Below are positions 26,492 through 35,562 of a stretch of 64,000 bases of DNA, piece after piece. The stretch is from Phycisphaeraceae bacterium (GTDB lineage: Bacteria > Planctomycetota > Phycisphaerae > Phycisphaerales > SM1A02). Below the pieces are notes generated by a model. It was not told the DNA's origin. It did no database searches and saw only the letters and a program-made list of their open reading frames with translations. The stretch spans positions 236,548 through 300,547 of the forward strand of contig SHAP01000002.1 of the NCBI GenBank assembly GCA_004213555.1, read 5' to 3'. Made by a program: the position numbers and the translations under genes. The number at the start of each line of letters is the position of its first letter. Within the stretch, counting starts at the first letter, position 1.

Positions 26492-28069
26492 GTGTCTGAT
26501 TCCACAAACATTCCTCGTGTCCCTGCTGGTGTTGAAGTTGTTCCAATTCTGGATTTTGGATCGCAGTTCGTCCAACTGATCGCCCGTCGGGTTCGAGAAG
26601 CGGGGGCCTTCAGCATTTTGCTTGCTCCGGATACCCCGGCGGAGGTGCTCCAAGCGCTTCGACCCAAGGGCATCATTCTGTCTGGCGGACCATCCAGTGT
26701 GGATGGTGAAAACGCGCCCACCTGTGATCCCAGAATTTTGGACATGGGCGTTCCTGTGCTTGGTGTGTGCTACGGGCTGCAGTTGATGTGCAGTTTGTTG
26801 GGAGGACGTGTGGTCCCCGCCGACAAGCGCGAATACGGCCGGGCCAAGTTGGCGGTTGAAAGCCGTGGGGGCATGTTCCACGGCATTCCTTCGGACACAA
26901 GTGTATGGATGAGTCATGGTGATCAGATAGTTGAGTTGCCCGAAGGTTTTGAGACCGTGGCGGCAACCCCAACTTGTCCTTTCGCCGCGGTTCGACACTC
27001 CACTCGAAATCTCCACGGCGTCCAGTTCCATCCCGAAGTCACCCACACGCCGCATGGGGTCGAGATGCTGCGAAATTTCCTGTACGAAATTTGTGGCTGC
27101 CAAGGCACCTGGCGGATGAGTGATTTCGTGGAAACCGCCGCCGCCGAAGTACGCTCGAAAGTCCAGGGTGCTCGAGTGATTTGTGGTTTGTCGGGTGGGG
27201 TGGATTCTTCGGTGGTCGCCGCCTTGTTGCACAAGGCCATCGGGAACCAACTCACGTGCATTTTTGTGGACAACGGTCTTTTGCGGAAAAATGAGCGTGA
27301 TCTGGTTGAAACCACCTTCCGCGATCATTTTGATGTCGATCTCCGGGTGGTCGATGCTTCAGAAGCGTTCCTCAAGGACCTTGAGGGAATCACGGAACCC
27401 CAAGAGAAGCGACGACGCATTGGGCATCGATTCATTGAAGTGTTCAAGGAAGCTGCTGCTGATGTCGAGGGTCCAGTGAAGTTCCTCGCCCAAGGAACCC
27501 TGTATCCCGATGTGATTGAATCCGGACATGGCCATGCGGGGACCGCCGCCAACATCAAGTTGCATCACAACGTGGGTGGCTTGCCGGAGGATCTTGGTTT
27601 TGAGTTGGTGGAGCCACTGCGGGATCTGTTTAAAGACGAAGTTCGAAAGCTCGGTGAAGTCTTGGGGGTTCCGGATCAGATCGTTTGGCGACATCCCTTC
27701 CCGGGTCCTGGCCTTGCCGTCCGCATCATTGGTGACATCACCGAAGAGCGTTTGGATCTTCTGCGTGAGTGTGACGAAATTCTGCTTGAAGAAATTGTGA
27801 GTGCCAATTTGTATCGAACGACCAGTCAGGTCTTCGCCGTGCTGCTTCCCATCCAATCGGTGGGGGTGATGGGGGACGGTCGCTCGTACGAGTCGGTTGT
27901 TGCTTTGCGAAGCGTAGAGACGCAAGATTTCATGACGGCGGATTGGTCACGTTTGCCGTACGAAGTTTTGGCAGAAGTGAGCAGCCGAATTTCAAATGAG
28001 GTCAAGGGCATCAATCGCGTGGTGTACGACATCAGTTCGAAGCCGCCTGCGACCATTGAGTGGGAGTAA
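26492..28069 (+). CDS. guaA: GMP synthase (glutamine-hydrolysing)
   Basis: The 525-residue enzyme makes GMP from XMP. It has an N-terminal class I amidotransferase ([20 protein letters not shown], nucleophile Cys in GVCYGLQLM, His/Glu in [12 protein letters not shown]). An ATP-pyrophosphatase domain follows with the P-loop-like [15 protein letters not shown], then the GuaA dimerisation domain ending in PPATIEWE. The GTG at 26492 is used because GGAG lies five bases upstream and conserved residues begin right after it; an ATG far upstream (26306) would give a non-homologous leader antisense to the ATP-grasp gene. Confidence 0.97.
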   Translation: MSDSTNIPRVPAGVEVVPILDFGSQFVQLIARRVREAGAFSILLAPDTPAEVLQALRPKGIILSGGPSSVDGENAPTCDPRILDMGVPVLGVCYGLQLMCSLLGGRVVPADKREYGRAKLAVESRGGMFHGIPSDTSVWMSHGDQIVELPEGFETVAATPTCPFAAVRHSTRNLHGVQFHPEVTHTPHGVEMLRNFLYEICGCQGTWRMSDFVETAAAEVRSKVQGARVICGLSGGVDSSVVAALLHKAIGNQLTCIFVDNGLLRKNERDLVETTFRDHFDVDLRVVDASEAFLKDLEGITEPQEKRRRIGHRFIEVFKEAAADVEGPVKFLAQGTLYPDVIESGHGHAGTAANIKLHHNVGGLPEDLGFELVEPLRDLFKDEVRKLGEVLGVPDQIVWRHPFPGPGLAVRIIGDITEERLDLLRECDEILLEEIVSANLYRTTSQVFAVLLPIQSVGVMGDGRSYESVVALRSVETQDFMTADWSRLPYEVLAEVSSRISNEVKGINRVVYDISSKPPATIEWE

Positions 28070-28131
28070 GGTGCTAAGAGGTGACCTGATTCCGCCCTCT
28101 CCTTTCCACGACGCAATGTGTTGGCTGTGAT

Positions 28132-29262
28132 TCACTGTTCATGTGATCGATCAAGATGATTCTTGATTCGCGCAAAAACCAGATTCCCCGCATTGGTTCG
28201 AACGGTGTTCGTTGTTTCGCAAGCCACCACTTCGCCAATATGAGCATCCGCATGCTCGACCACCACCATGGTGCCGTCTGGCAGTCGTCCCACCGCTTGG
28301 CCGGGTTGCTCTCCTTCTTTTTCCAAACGCAATTCGAACTCAGATCCTGGGTTCCCCAACGGCCGAAGAGCCAAAGACGCCTGTTCGAGATCTACAGTCG
28401 ACAACCCCCGAACTTTGGCGATGGCTCTTAAGTTGGCATCAAGGGTGAGCAGTCTGCCTTGGAGCCGTTCGGACAAAGCGACAAGCTTTTCGTCCGCACC
28501 ATGACCGGGTGGGTCATAAGGTTCCAATACGACGTCGGCGCAACCGCGAAATTCTCGTATGGTCTGCAGGGCTTTGAAGCCTCGTCTCCCACGCTCCCGT
28601 TTGTTGCTGTCCGAAGAGTCGGCAAGAGCCTGCAACTCTCCAAGCACAAATTCAGGAACCACAATTGAGCTGTCCACCATTCCTGACTGAAGGAAATTGG
28701 CGAACCTGGCATCGATCAAGACAGAGGTGTCAACCACGAGGGGACGGCTTCCTTTGGCCCGTCGTGAGAACTCCACGTACGGCAACACGATTCGGAAATC
28801 ATCTTTTGTCGCAAGCACAATGGAGACTGCGAGATAACAAAAAGTGATTCCCAGCGCGAGCTTGCCCATCAGCAAATAGGCCGGCCAAGGTGGGGCGGTG
28901 AGGTACCAGGTTCGAGCCGCCAAGTCGATGAGTCCGGACAAGGCGTACGCGCTGACCAGTCCCACCACCACCCCGAAATAAATGGCAATGACATTGGCCA
29001 ATCGTTTCTCTGGAGTGAAAACGTCGACCAGAACAACCAAGGAGCCAAGTCCGACCAGCAACATGAAGGCCCCGGCATAGTCCGAAACCACCACCTCATC
29101 CGCGGTATTGGTCATATCTCCCACGAAGGGAAGAAGGGCGGCAGTGGCCAACAGCAGGAGGTAGGTCAGTCGCAACACAATCAGCAGGCGACGCCGTGCC
29201 GTTTCGGCGCCTCGACGGGCATCCTCAAGGGTGGGGACAAGCGGTTGGGTGTTTGGCGGCAT
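28132..29262 (-). CDS. PIN/TRAM domain membrane protein (YacL-like)
   Basis: The 376-residue protein has four transmembrane helices in its first 160 residues (LLIVLRLTYLLLLATAALLP, YAGAFMLLVGLGSLVVLVDV, VIAIYFGVVVGLVSAYALSG, LLMGKLALGITFCYLAVSIV). A PIN nuclease-like domain follows (VVDTSVLIDARFANFLQSGM, EFVLGELQALAD, RLLTLDANLRAIAKVRGLST), and a C-terminal TRAM domain (EQPGQAVGRLPDGTMVVVEH). This matches the YacL family. The PIN acidic residues are present, so RNase activity is possible but unproven. Its start lies 49 bases from the divergent SRP RNA gene. Confidence 0.92.
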   Translation of the reverse strand: MPPNTQPLVPTLEDARRGAETARRRLLIVLRLTYLLLLATAALLPFVGDMTNTADEVVVSDYAGAFMLLVGLGSLVVLVDVFTPEKRLANVIAIYFGVVVGLVSAYALSGLIDLAARTWYLTAPPWPAYLLMGKLALGITFCYLAVSIVLATKDDFRIVLPYVEFSRRAKGSRPLVVDTSVLIDARFANFLQSGMVDSSIVVPEFVLGELQALADSSDSNKRERGRRGFKALQTIREFRGCADVVLEPYDPPGHGADEKLVALSERLQGRLLTLDANLRAIAKVRGLSTVDLEQASLALRPLGNPGSEFELRLEKEGEQPGQAVGRLPDGTMVVVEHADAHIGEVVACETTNTVRTNAGNLVFARIKNHLDRSHEQ

Positions 29263-29310
29263 GGGAAGCCGAGTGTACCGCTCGCCAACCTCGACTAAGA
29301 TGCATTCGAC

Positions 29311-29430
29311 TCCCGGAGAGGACGGTCGGGCCCCGCGGGTGGCACGGCCGTGAACCTGGTCAGGGCCTGACCGCAGCAGCCATAAGCGGACCGGCCAGGC
29401 CGTGGATCGCCTGGCCGTCCTCCCCGGGAC
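29311..29430 (+). ncRNA. ffs: Signal recognition particle RNA (small bacterial type)
   Basis: The segment just before dnaX can fold into a long hairpin: TCCCGGAGAGGACGG at the 5' end pairs with CCGTCCTCCCCGGGA at the 3' end. The apical region carries the SRP helix-8 signature CCTGGTCAGG...AGCAGCC (29355-29381), with a likely UGAC (URRC-class) tetraloop instead of GGAA and an imperfect closing pair. SRP RNA next to dnaX-ybaB-recR is a known gene order, for example in Bacillus. The ends are set by the terminal stem and are good to a few bases. It should act with Ffh in membrane targeting. Confidence 0.87.
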
Positions 29431-29447
29431 TCAAAGAAGGATTTTTT

Positions 29448-31109
29448 GTGTCTTACACCGTTCTTGCTCGTCGCTACCGCCCACGCCGCTTCGAAGATCT
29501 CGTCGGCCAGGAGGCGGTTTCGACCACATTAAGCAAGGCGATTGCATCCCAAAGAATCGCCCACGCTTATCTTTTTTGCGGCACCCGGGGGGTTGGGAAG
29601 ACCACCAGTGCCCGAATTTTTGCCGCTGCGATCAATGCACCAGAAGATGAGAAGGACCTGGCGAATGTTCGTGAAGCTATTTTCCGCGGAGAAGATCTTG
29701 ATGTCCAAGAACTGGACGGTGCGTCCAACCGTGGCATCAATGAAGCCAAAGAGGTGATCGCCCGGTCGGTCATCGCGCCTTTGGGGGGGCGGAAGCGGAT
29801 CTGCATCATTGATGAAGTCCACATGCTTACCCGTGAGGCATTTAATGCCTTGCTCAAGACCATGGAAGAACCGCCGGCTCACGCGATGTTCATCCTGTGT
29901 ACGACCGATCCAGAAAAAGTGCCAACGACCATTTTGAGTCGGTGTCAGCGGTACGACTTTCGCCCCGTCTCCCGGGAAAGGCTCACCGCCCACCTCCAAG
30001 ATGTGTTGCAGCAAGAAGGCGTTCAAGCCGAGATGGAAGCTTTGACCCTTGTGGCTGAGGCCGGAAGGGGCTCCGTGCGTGATGCTTTGTCCCTGTTGGA
30101 TCGAGTGCTATCGGCCGATCCGGAAGAGGTCACATTGGCCGGCGTCCGTGATCTTCTGGGGCTTGCGACAGTATCTCCGGCACAATTGGTCGCCCGGTCC
30201 ATTGCCGCAGCCGATGCCCGAGGCGTTTTAAGTGCGTTGGCTGAAGCATTCCAGAGTGGCGCCGAGCCCGAAGAAATTGCTTCTGATCTGGCGACATGCT
30301 TCCGTGATGCTTTGTTGTTCGCCGTTGGAGGCGTTGAGTCGGTTGGCCTTCATCTCAGTGCTGGTCGTCGAGAAGATCTTGAAGCCATCGCAGGCCAACT
30401 TCCCCCAGACTACCTTGCCTCAGGCGTCGGCTTGGCGGATGAAGCCGCTCGGGCCGCCAAATACAGCAGCACCCCACGCGCAGTGGTGGAGGCCATGTTG
30501 CTTCAGTTGGTGTTCAACCTTGGGGGTCGACTGGACATCAATTCATCACCGACGCCAAGCCAAAAAAAAAAGCCTGAGCACGTCCGCGAAGTGAAACCTC
30601 TAGCGCCATCCGAATCACCTGAGGCAGATGGCCCACTTCCCGAACAAGCCTTGCCGGCCAAGCACAGGCCGGGTTCACCAGACCCCACCTCCAAAAAATC
30701 AGGTCAAGTTGCCGAGCCTTCCCCCGCCTCATCGAAGCCCGAGTTTGCTGTGAACACAAACAGTTGGTCCACTTTTTTGGCTTCAGTGGAAGGCGATGTT
30801 CGTCTGGAACTTCGGGTGGAATCGTTCGGTCCACCTGCATTCTCGGGTGACTGTCTTTCTTTCCAAAATCCAATCCCTGAATCATTTCCCGCCTCTCAAC
30901 GCGTTGCCGAAGAGGAATGGCTGCAAAGCACACTGCGCCGCTTTGGAATGGTTGGTGTCCGAGTTGAAGTCAAAATTCCCGTCGGTCACACAGATTCCAA
31001 GTCCACGCAGCAAAAGATTCAAGGGCATCCCTTGATTGAAAGCTTGTCCCGCGCCTTGGAAGGTGAAGTGATTGGTGTTCATGCTCGTTCGGAGAACCGT
31101 GATGTTTGA
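29448..31109 (+). CDS. dnaX: DNA polymerase III tau/gamma subunit
   Basis: The 553-residue clamp-loader ATPase starts at GTG 29448 with AAGAAGG seven bases upstream. Domain I has the Walker A GTRGVGKTTSAR, Walker B IIDEVHM, sensor 1 CTTDPEKVPTTILSRCQRYD and sensor 2 GRGSVRDALSLLD. The four zinc-binding cysteines usual after Walker A are absent (INAPEDEKDLANVREAIF instead). Domain III ends near residue 365. A run of ten A (codons 372-375, Q-K-K-K) then precedes a disordered, Pro/Ser-rich tau-specific tail. A -1 shift in the run gives a gamma-like product of 376 residues. Longer frames starting upstream at 29196 read through the SRP RNA and are not the real start. Confidence 0.96.
   Translation: MSYTVLARRYRPRRFEDLVGQEAVSTTLSKAIASQRIAHAYLFCGTRGVGKTTSARIFAAAINAPEDEKDLANVREAIFRGEDLDVQELDGASNRGINEAKEVIARSVIAPLGGRKRICIIDEVHMLTREAFNALLKTMEEPPAHAMFILCTTDPEKVPTTILSRCQRYDFRPVSRERLTAHLQDVLQQEGVQAEMEALTLVAEAGRGSVRDALSLLDRVLSADPEEVTLAGVRDLLGLATVSPAQLVARSIAAADARGVLSALAEAFQSGAEPEEIASDLATCFRDALLFAVGGVESVGLHLSAGRREDLEAIAGQLPPDYLASGVGLADEAARAAKYSSTPRAVVEAMLLQLVFNLGGRLDINSSPTPSQKKKPEHVREVKPLAPSESPEADGPLPEQALPAKHRPGSPDPTSKKSGQVAEPSPASSKPEFAVNTNSWSTFLASVEGDVRLELRVESFGPPAFSGDCLSFQNPIPESFPASQRVAEEEWLQSTLRRFGMVGVRVEVKIPVGHTDSKSTQQKIQGHPLIESLSRALEGEVIGVHARSENRDV
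30562..30577 (+). other. Candidate slippage/frameshift site in dnaX (ten A, then TGA in -1 frame)
   Basis: Ten consecutive A end in the heptamer A-AAA-AAG in the zero frame, identical to the E. coli dnaX slippery site. Reading in -1 (or adding one A during transcription) gives Lys-Lys-Ala and then TGA at 30575-30577. Removing one A instead leads to a stop at 30592-30594. The site lies between the conserved ATPase/domain III part and the tau tail, as in E. coli and Thermus. No convincing upstream Shine-Dalgarno-like stimulator is seen, so transcriptional slippage as in Thermus may be more likely. Confidence 0.72.
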
Positions 31110-31461
31110 TGCCTTCAAACAAGCGGGCGCCATGGCGGGGATCATGAAGGATTTGCCCAAACTCCAAGCTCGAGCAAAAGAGATTGCCGAGATGCTTGAT
31201 GCGGCTCGAGTGGTGGGCGAATCTGGTGGTGGTGCGGTTCGAGCCCGCGCGGACGGTCGAGGTCGTTTGGTCGAGGTCCTGGTGGCTCCAGCCTTGGCCA
31301 GCGCAACTGAAGAGATTGGACCGTTGGTCACCGATGCAGTTCGTGATGCCCAAGAAAAAGCCGCGGCACTCGCGGCGCATGAATTCGGCCGCGCCGCTGA
31401 GGAGTTCAATTTGCCCATCCCTGCGGAATCCCTGCGTGGTTTGCTTGGTGGTGCATCTTGA
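31102..31461 (+). CDS. YbaB/EbfC family nucleoid-associated protein
   Basis: The 119-residue DNA-binding protein matches the YbaB/EbfC family in size and layout: N-terminal MFDAFKQAGAMAGIMKDLPK, coiled helix LQARAKEIAEMLD, central strands VRARADGRGRLVEVLVAP and a C-terminal helix. The ATG at 31102 overlaps the dnaX stop by eight bases and has GGAG seven bases upstream. An upstream start in the same frame (31072) lies deeper in dnaX. The conserved dnaX-ybaB-recR order supports the call. The region after the strands is Ala-rich and acidic. Confidence 0.92.
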   Translation: MFDAFKQAGAMAGIMKDLPKLQARAKEIAEMLDAARVVGESGGGAVRARADGRGRLVEVLVAPALASATEEIGPLVTDAVRDAQEKAAALAAHEFGRAAEEFNLPIPAESLRGLLGGAS

Positions 31462-32096
31462 GTGCTGGCGGGCCACCCACCTTGGAGGCATTGGTTGATC
31501 GTCTTGGTCAACTCCCGGGCATTGGCCGCCGAAGTGCGGAGCGTCTGGCTTTTTGGTTGCTGCGAGCCTCTTCAGATGAGGCATTGGGCTTGGCCGAAGC
31601 GATTCGCGCGGTCAAGGAAGATCTTGTTTCTTGCCGGGTGTGTGGACACCTCGGAGAATCAGATCTCTGTGCCATTTGCTCGGACTCGCGTCGGGATGCA
31701 GGTGTGATCCTGGTGGTCGAAGAGATCAAGGACTTGGTTCGGTTTGAATCCGCTGGCCTTCATCAAGGGGTGTATCACGTCTTGGGCGGAGCCATGGATC
31801 CTCTGTCTGGAGTCGGCCCAGAACACCTTGGAGTCGATGGACTGATTCGTCGATGCCGTGACGCGACCTGCAACCTTCGCGGAGAGCCCGTGCGGGAGGT
31901 CGTGTTGGGGCTGAATCCAACCCTCGATGGCGACACCACCGCGTTGCATTTGGCCAAGCAAATCGAACCATTTGATATTCGGGTCACCCGTTTGGCCCGA
32001 GGCCTGCCCAGCGGCGGGACACTCGAGCAAGCCAGCGTTTCTGTGCTCGCCGATGCCATGGACGACCGTCGACCTTTGGGCGGAGAAACGCCATGA
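31458..32096 (+). CDS. recR: Recombination mediator RecR
   Basis: The 212-residue protein acts with RecF/RecO in loading RecA at gaps. It shows the helix-hairpin-helix start (LVDRLGQLPGIGRRSAERLA), the C4 zinc finger (CRVCGHLGESDLCAICSD), a Toprim domain (VILVVEEIKDLVRFESAG, LNPTLDGDTTALHLAK) and the C-terminal RLARGLPSGGTLEQAS motif. Start is TTG at 31458, overlapping the ybaB stop in TTGA. Its own stop overlaps rpoN (ATGA). The length is slightly above the usual 200. Confidence 0.95.
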   Translation: MSAGGPPTLEALVDRLGQLPGIGRRSAERLAFWLLRASSDEALGLAEAIRAVKEDLVSCRVCGHLGESDLCAICSDSRRDAGVILVVEEIKDLVRFESAGLHQGVYHVLGGAMDPLSGVGPEHLGVDGLIRRCRDATCNLRGEPVREVVLGLNPTLDGDTTALHLAKQIEPFDIRVTRLARGLPSGGTLEQASVSVLADAMDDRRPLGGETP

Positions 32097-33556
32097 GGTT
32101 TGACGCTTCCCAGCATCAACGAATGGGGCAGGTCCAAAAGCTCACGCCAAGCATGATCCAGCACATGCAGGTGTTGCAATTGCCCTTGGCCGAGCTGGAG
32201 GCGACACTCGAAGAGCAGTTTGAATCCAACTTCATGCTGGAGCAAGTAGAACCTGAGGCTGCAGTAGAGCCCACCGCCAAGGGGGAAACCAATGCTCCAG
32301 CAAAAGAAGATGAAGCGGGCTTTGATCGCCTCGCGGAATCCGAGCGTTCGATGCCTGAGGCCACAGACAACCTCTACGAATCTCGACCCAAAGCCAAATC
32401 AGACCAAGAACGCGACGGCAAGACCGACGCCATGGCCAATGCAGAGGGACGTCCTCAATCCATCGAAGAACAGTTGCTTGACCAATGGCGAGAAGCTGAA
32501 GTATCGACCGAGGTGGCGTCCTTGGGAGTTCGCGTAATTGAGCACTTGGATCCTGACGGTTTTTTTCGTCATGATGTTGAAGAGTTGGCCACCAGTCTCC
32601 AGTTGGATGGATCCCACTTGCGATCCGCTCTTGAAGCCGTTCAGGGATGGCTGGAGCCTCCTGGCATTGCTGCCCGCAGTTATCCCGAGTGTTACGCCAT
32701 TCAGATTCAACGCCGAGAATTGACTGAACACTCGCAAGATTCTGGTCATTGGTCTCTGTTGGTTGAGCTTCTCGCGCACGACTGGGATGACTTGCTGAAC
32801 AACCGACTCAAAAAGATCTCAGAACAGCGTGAGTGTCCTATTGCGGACATTGAAGCGGCAAGGGATTTGCTTGGCCAGTTGAAAAAGCAGCCAGTCAGGA
32901 CGCTTGCCCATGAACGTCCCTCTATCGTCCGTCCTGAGATTGCGATTGAGCGTGACGAATCTGGAGTGATGGTTGCGCGATCTCTGAAGAGCCGGTTTCC
33001 GAAGTTCCGCCTGAATCCCGAATACGAGGCCATTCTGAAGACAGGAGGCTTGAACGAGGGAGATGCCGAACAATTCCGGAAGGCCCGCGACGAGGCTCGC
33101 CAGCTTCTTGAAGCCATCGAACAGCGGTACCGCACGGTCGAACGGGTGGCCAACGCGATTGTGGCCCGCCAGCAAGCCTTCTTTACCGAGGGTGATGGCA
33201 CCCTTGTCCCGCTCATGATGGAAGAGGTCGCTGAACAGCTGGACATCAGCGTTTCCACGGTAAGTCGAGCGGTTGACGACAAGTGGGCCGAGACGCCACG
33301 AGGCATGCTGTGTTTGCGTGATTTCTTCGTTGGCGGATTGGTCGATCGCCAAGGACGACCGGTCGCCTACGAGACAGTGAAGAAAAAGGTCCAAGCGTTG
33401 GTGGAAGGCGAGGATCGCCGTCGCCCCCTGTCGGACGCTTCGATCGAGAAGGCACTCCAAGAAGAGGGCATCGATATCAAACGACGTACTGTTGCGAAGT
33501 ACCGAGAAGAGTTGGGCATTCCAAATTCAGAGTTGAGGAAGCGTCATTCCGATTGA
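32093..33556 (+). CDS. rpoN: RNA polymerase sigma-54 factor
   Basis: The 487-residue sigma factor has all three regions. Region I is Gln/Leu-rich and binds enhancer AAA+ activators (RMGQVQKLTPSMIQHMQVLQ). An acidic region II is at about 55-120. Region III contains the core-binding part, the helix-turn-helix (EEVAEQLDISVSTVSRAVDD) and the RpoN box, here KRRTVAKYREEL near 464-475. It overlaps recR by four bases, so its expression is tied to the SRP RNA/dnaX operon. Its 3' end overlaps the convergent beta-helix gene by 13 bp. No sigma-54 activator is encoded in the window. Confidence 0.95.
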   Translation: MRFDASQHQRMGQVQKLTPSMIQHMQVLQLPLAELEATLEEQFESNFMLEQVEPEAAVEPTAKGETNAPAKEDEAGFDRLAESERSMPEATDNLYESRPKAKSDQERDGKTDAMANAEGRPQSIEEQLLDQWREAEVSTEVASLGVRVIEHLDPDGFFRHDVEELATSLQLDGSHLRSALEAVQGWLEPPGIAARSYPECYAIQIQRRELTEHSQDSGHWSLLVELLAHDWDDLLNNRLKKISEQRECPIADIEAARDLLGQLKKQPVRTLAHERPSIVRPEIAIERDESGVMVARSLKSRFPKFRLNPEYEAILKTGGLNEGDAEQFRKARDEARQLLEAIEQRYRTVERVANAIVARQQAFFTEGDGTLVPLMMEEVAEQLDISVSTVSRAVDDKWAETPRGMLCLRDFFVGGLVDRQGRPVAYETVKKKVQALVEGEDRRRPLSDASIEKALQEEGIDIKRRTVAKYREELGIPNSELRKRHSD

Positions 33557-35562
33557 GGCGTCAGGGTGACGCGGAGATACGCCAGTCCGGTTCTTTCAAA
33601 CCATTCCACTGAAAACTGATGCACAGATTCTTCTGGAATCTCGAAGGTGTGGGTGAAGACTTGCTGGGTGGGGCCATCCCAAGCATCGATCACCGTCTCC
33701 CCATCCATTTCGACTCGAACCCCGTCGTTGGCTTCAACCTGGAGCATCCAGCGTCCAGCGGGCACCCAACGTTCGGTCTCGCAGACCAGACCAAAACCGT
33801 CGCGGGGAAGACCAGCATCGCGCACGGCCGGAAAAATGCCCGGAAGATCTCCCGGTGACTGCCGACCGAAATCCAACACGGGTTCCCGGCACTGGAAAAC
33901 CCATCCCATCTCGGCTTCGTTCCGCCATTGCTCATAACTGGTCACGGGATCGGCCGTGTATGCCCACATAAATCCCTTCCACCATCCGCGGGTCAAGACC
34001 CCAGACAAGGTTTGGCCTCCGCAGTCAAGACTCCAGCGTTCAAAGCGATCTTTCTCCATCGCACGGATGGTGATTCGATCCCGATTTTCGGTGGCCACCA
34101 GTTCGGCCTCACCTTCAAACGAAAATTCTTGGTCGTGGCCGATGTCACCGGTAGGAACGAACTGCACAAATCCAGGGGCTACCGTTCCCGGCGTCAGAAT
34201 GGGGGTTGAGCCATTCCACGGTCTGCCATTCTGCACCAGCCTGAGATGTTCAGTTTGAGCCTTTTGGATCGGTGCAGATGAACTCAACTCGGCCGGAGGG
34301 GAGATCTCGGGATCACCACTGGCCACCGTGACTTCCGCGGCCCCTGCAGTTTGAAAAGAACGATCGCAAGTGGTGAATTGATTCCCACCAAGTCGCACCG
34401 CCCCAGGGCCTTCGCCAATGTCGAGGGCGACTTCGAAACCCTCGTACACGCAGTCGGTCAACGTGCACTGTGAGGGTCGCAAATGCGCCCAAGCCCAGGG
34501 GGGAAGCTGTTCCACGTCGGTCTGGTTCAGCACCACCAACCCTCGACGATCGCCGCTGAACTCGGAAGCGTCCATACGAATCACCCCACAATCTTGGATC
34601 ATCACGGCATGGGGACGGTTGCTTTGCATCCGATTTTGGCCAAACTGCAAATCTTCGCCCAAGTCCAGAGTCAGCCCAGGGCCAGGCCCAAAGCACTGGT
34701 TTCCGAACAACCGCAGTCCCGAAACACCACGGAGTTTGAACGCCTCCGCTTGGTGATTTCTCATGGTATTTTCAGTGCAGAGAATGTCCTGAAAGCCTTG
34801 GCCTTTGAAGAGATTGATTTCCTCTCCTGGAGGCGGCCAGGCCAAACCACGGAGACGGGCGTCTTCCGCCATGTCCATCCCCAAGTTGACGGCACCAGTG
34901 TCCAGAGAGATGCCGTATTCGATGTGGTTGAATACGTTTCCTCGGATGGAGTGGTCCCGGCCCGAGCTTGTCATTCTGATGCCCGATGCCTCTTCATGGC
35001 CGTAGATGCAATCGATGGCATTGGTGTGAATCTTCCATTCGTTTGCGGTGTCCAAGTGGATCCCAGATCGACCCATCCGGGAGATCGTTGAATCTTCAAG
35101 GGTCCCACTGTTGGATCCGGTTGCTTTGAGCCCGACGAAACCATCGCTGAGATTGAGGGTTGACCCACGGAAGCGCTCGCTGGTGATGCGCACCCCAATC
35201 TCACAAGAACGTGAGTTCATGTCGGTCAAGATCAGATCATTTCCAGACACCTGCATCCCTACAGAAAAGCCTTCGATGGTTCCACCATTCCAGCGAACAC
35301 CGTCGGACAGAACGCGTACCCCGATGCCCTGATCGCCTTTCAGCGAAAATGCAGTGGCATCGACTTGAATGTTGTGGCCCACGACGCGGATCAAGCCGTC
35401 GTTCTTGAGGTCTTTGAGTTCAGCCCCAGGCGCGACCACCAAGCGACAGGAGGAGGTGATGGGGAAGTCGTCCCGATCGACGGACACGACGGGCAGCTCC
35501 GTCACTGGAGCTTCGCAGAATCCCCCAAACCAGATCAAGGGAGACAGGCACAGGGCCAACAT
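33544..35562 (-). CDS. Secreted right-handed beta-helix protein with C-terminal PA14-like domain
   Basis: The 672-residue product starts with a signal peptide (MLALCLSPLIWFGGFCEAP). Residues about 60-410 are short repeats with parallel beta-helix character (VRWNGGTIEGFSVGMQVSGN, LEDSTISRMGRSGIHLDTAN, GIRMTSSGRDHSIRGNVFNH). The last roughly 130 residues resemble a PA14 carbohydrate-binding domain (WVPAGRWMLQVEANDGVRVE, FEIPEESVHQFSVEWFERTG). A role in polysaccharide binding or cleavage is inference. Its ATG shares one base with the frr stop (TGATG), so it is translationally coupled to frr, an unusual partner. The 3' end overlaps rpoN. Confidence 0.85.
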   Translation of the reverse strand: MLALCLSPLIWFGGFCEAPVTELPVVSVDRDDFPITSSCRLVVAPGAELKDLKNDGLIRVVGHNIQVDATAFSLKGDQGIGVRVLSDGVRWNGGTIEGFSVGMQVSGNDLILTDMNSRSCEIGVRITSERFRGSTLNLSDGFVGLKATGSNSGTLEDSTISRMGRSGIHLDTANEWKIHTNAIDCIYGHEEASGIRMTSSGRDHSIRGNVFNHIEYGISLDTGAVNLGMDMAEDARLRGLAWPPPGEEINLFKGQGFQDILCTENTMRNHQAEAFKLRGVSGLRLFGNQCFGPGPGLTLDLGEDLQFGQNRMQSNRPHAVMIQDCGVIRMDASEFSGDRRGLVVLNQTDVEQLPPWAWAHLRPSQCTLTDCVYEGFEVALDIGEGPGAVRLGGNQFTTCDRSFQTAGAAEVTVASGDPEISPPAELSSSAPIQKAQTEHLRLVQNGRPWNGSTPILTPGTVAPGFVQFVPTGDIGHDQEFSFEGEAELVATENRDRITIRAMEKDRFERWSLDCGGQTLSGVLTRGWWKGFMWAYTADPVTSYEQWRNEAEMGWVFQCREPVLDFGRQSPGDLPGIFPAVRDAGLPRDGFGLVCETERWVPAGRWMLQVEANDGVRVEMDGETVIDAWDGPTQQVFTHTFEIPEESVHQFSVEWFERTGLAYLRVTLTPQSE

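Noticed and set aside
29196..29447. Upstream extension of dnaX
   Set aside because: The extension translates the SRP RNA gene and non-homologous sequence; GTG 29448 has a good ribosome binding site.
30232..30594. 120-codon + frame across the dnaX A run
   Set aside because: It is the other reading frame of dnaX; it only shows where a deletion of one A would terminate.
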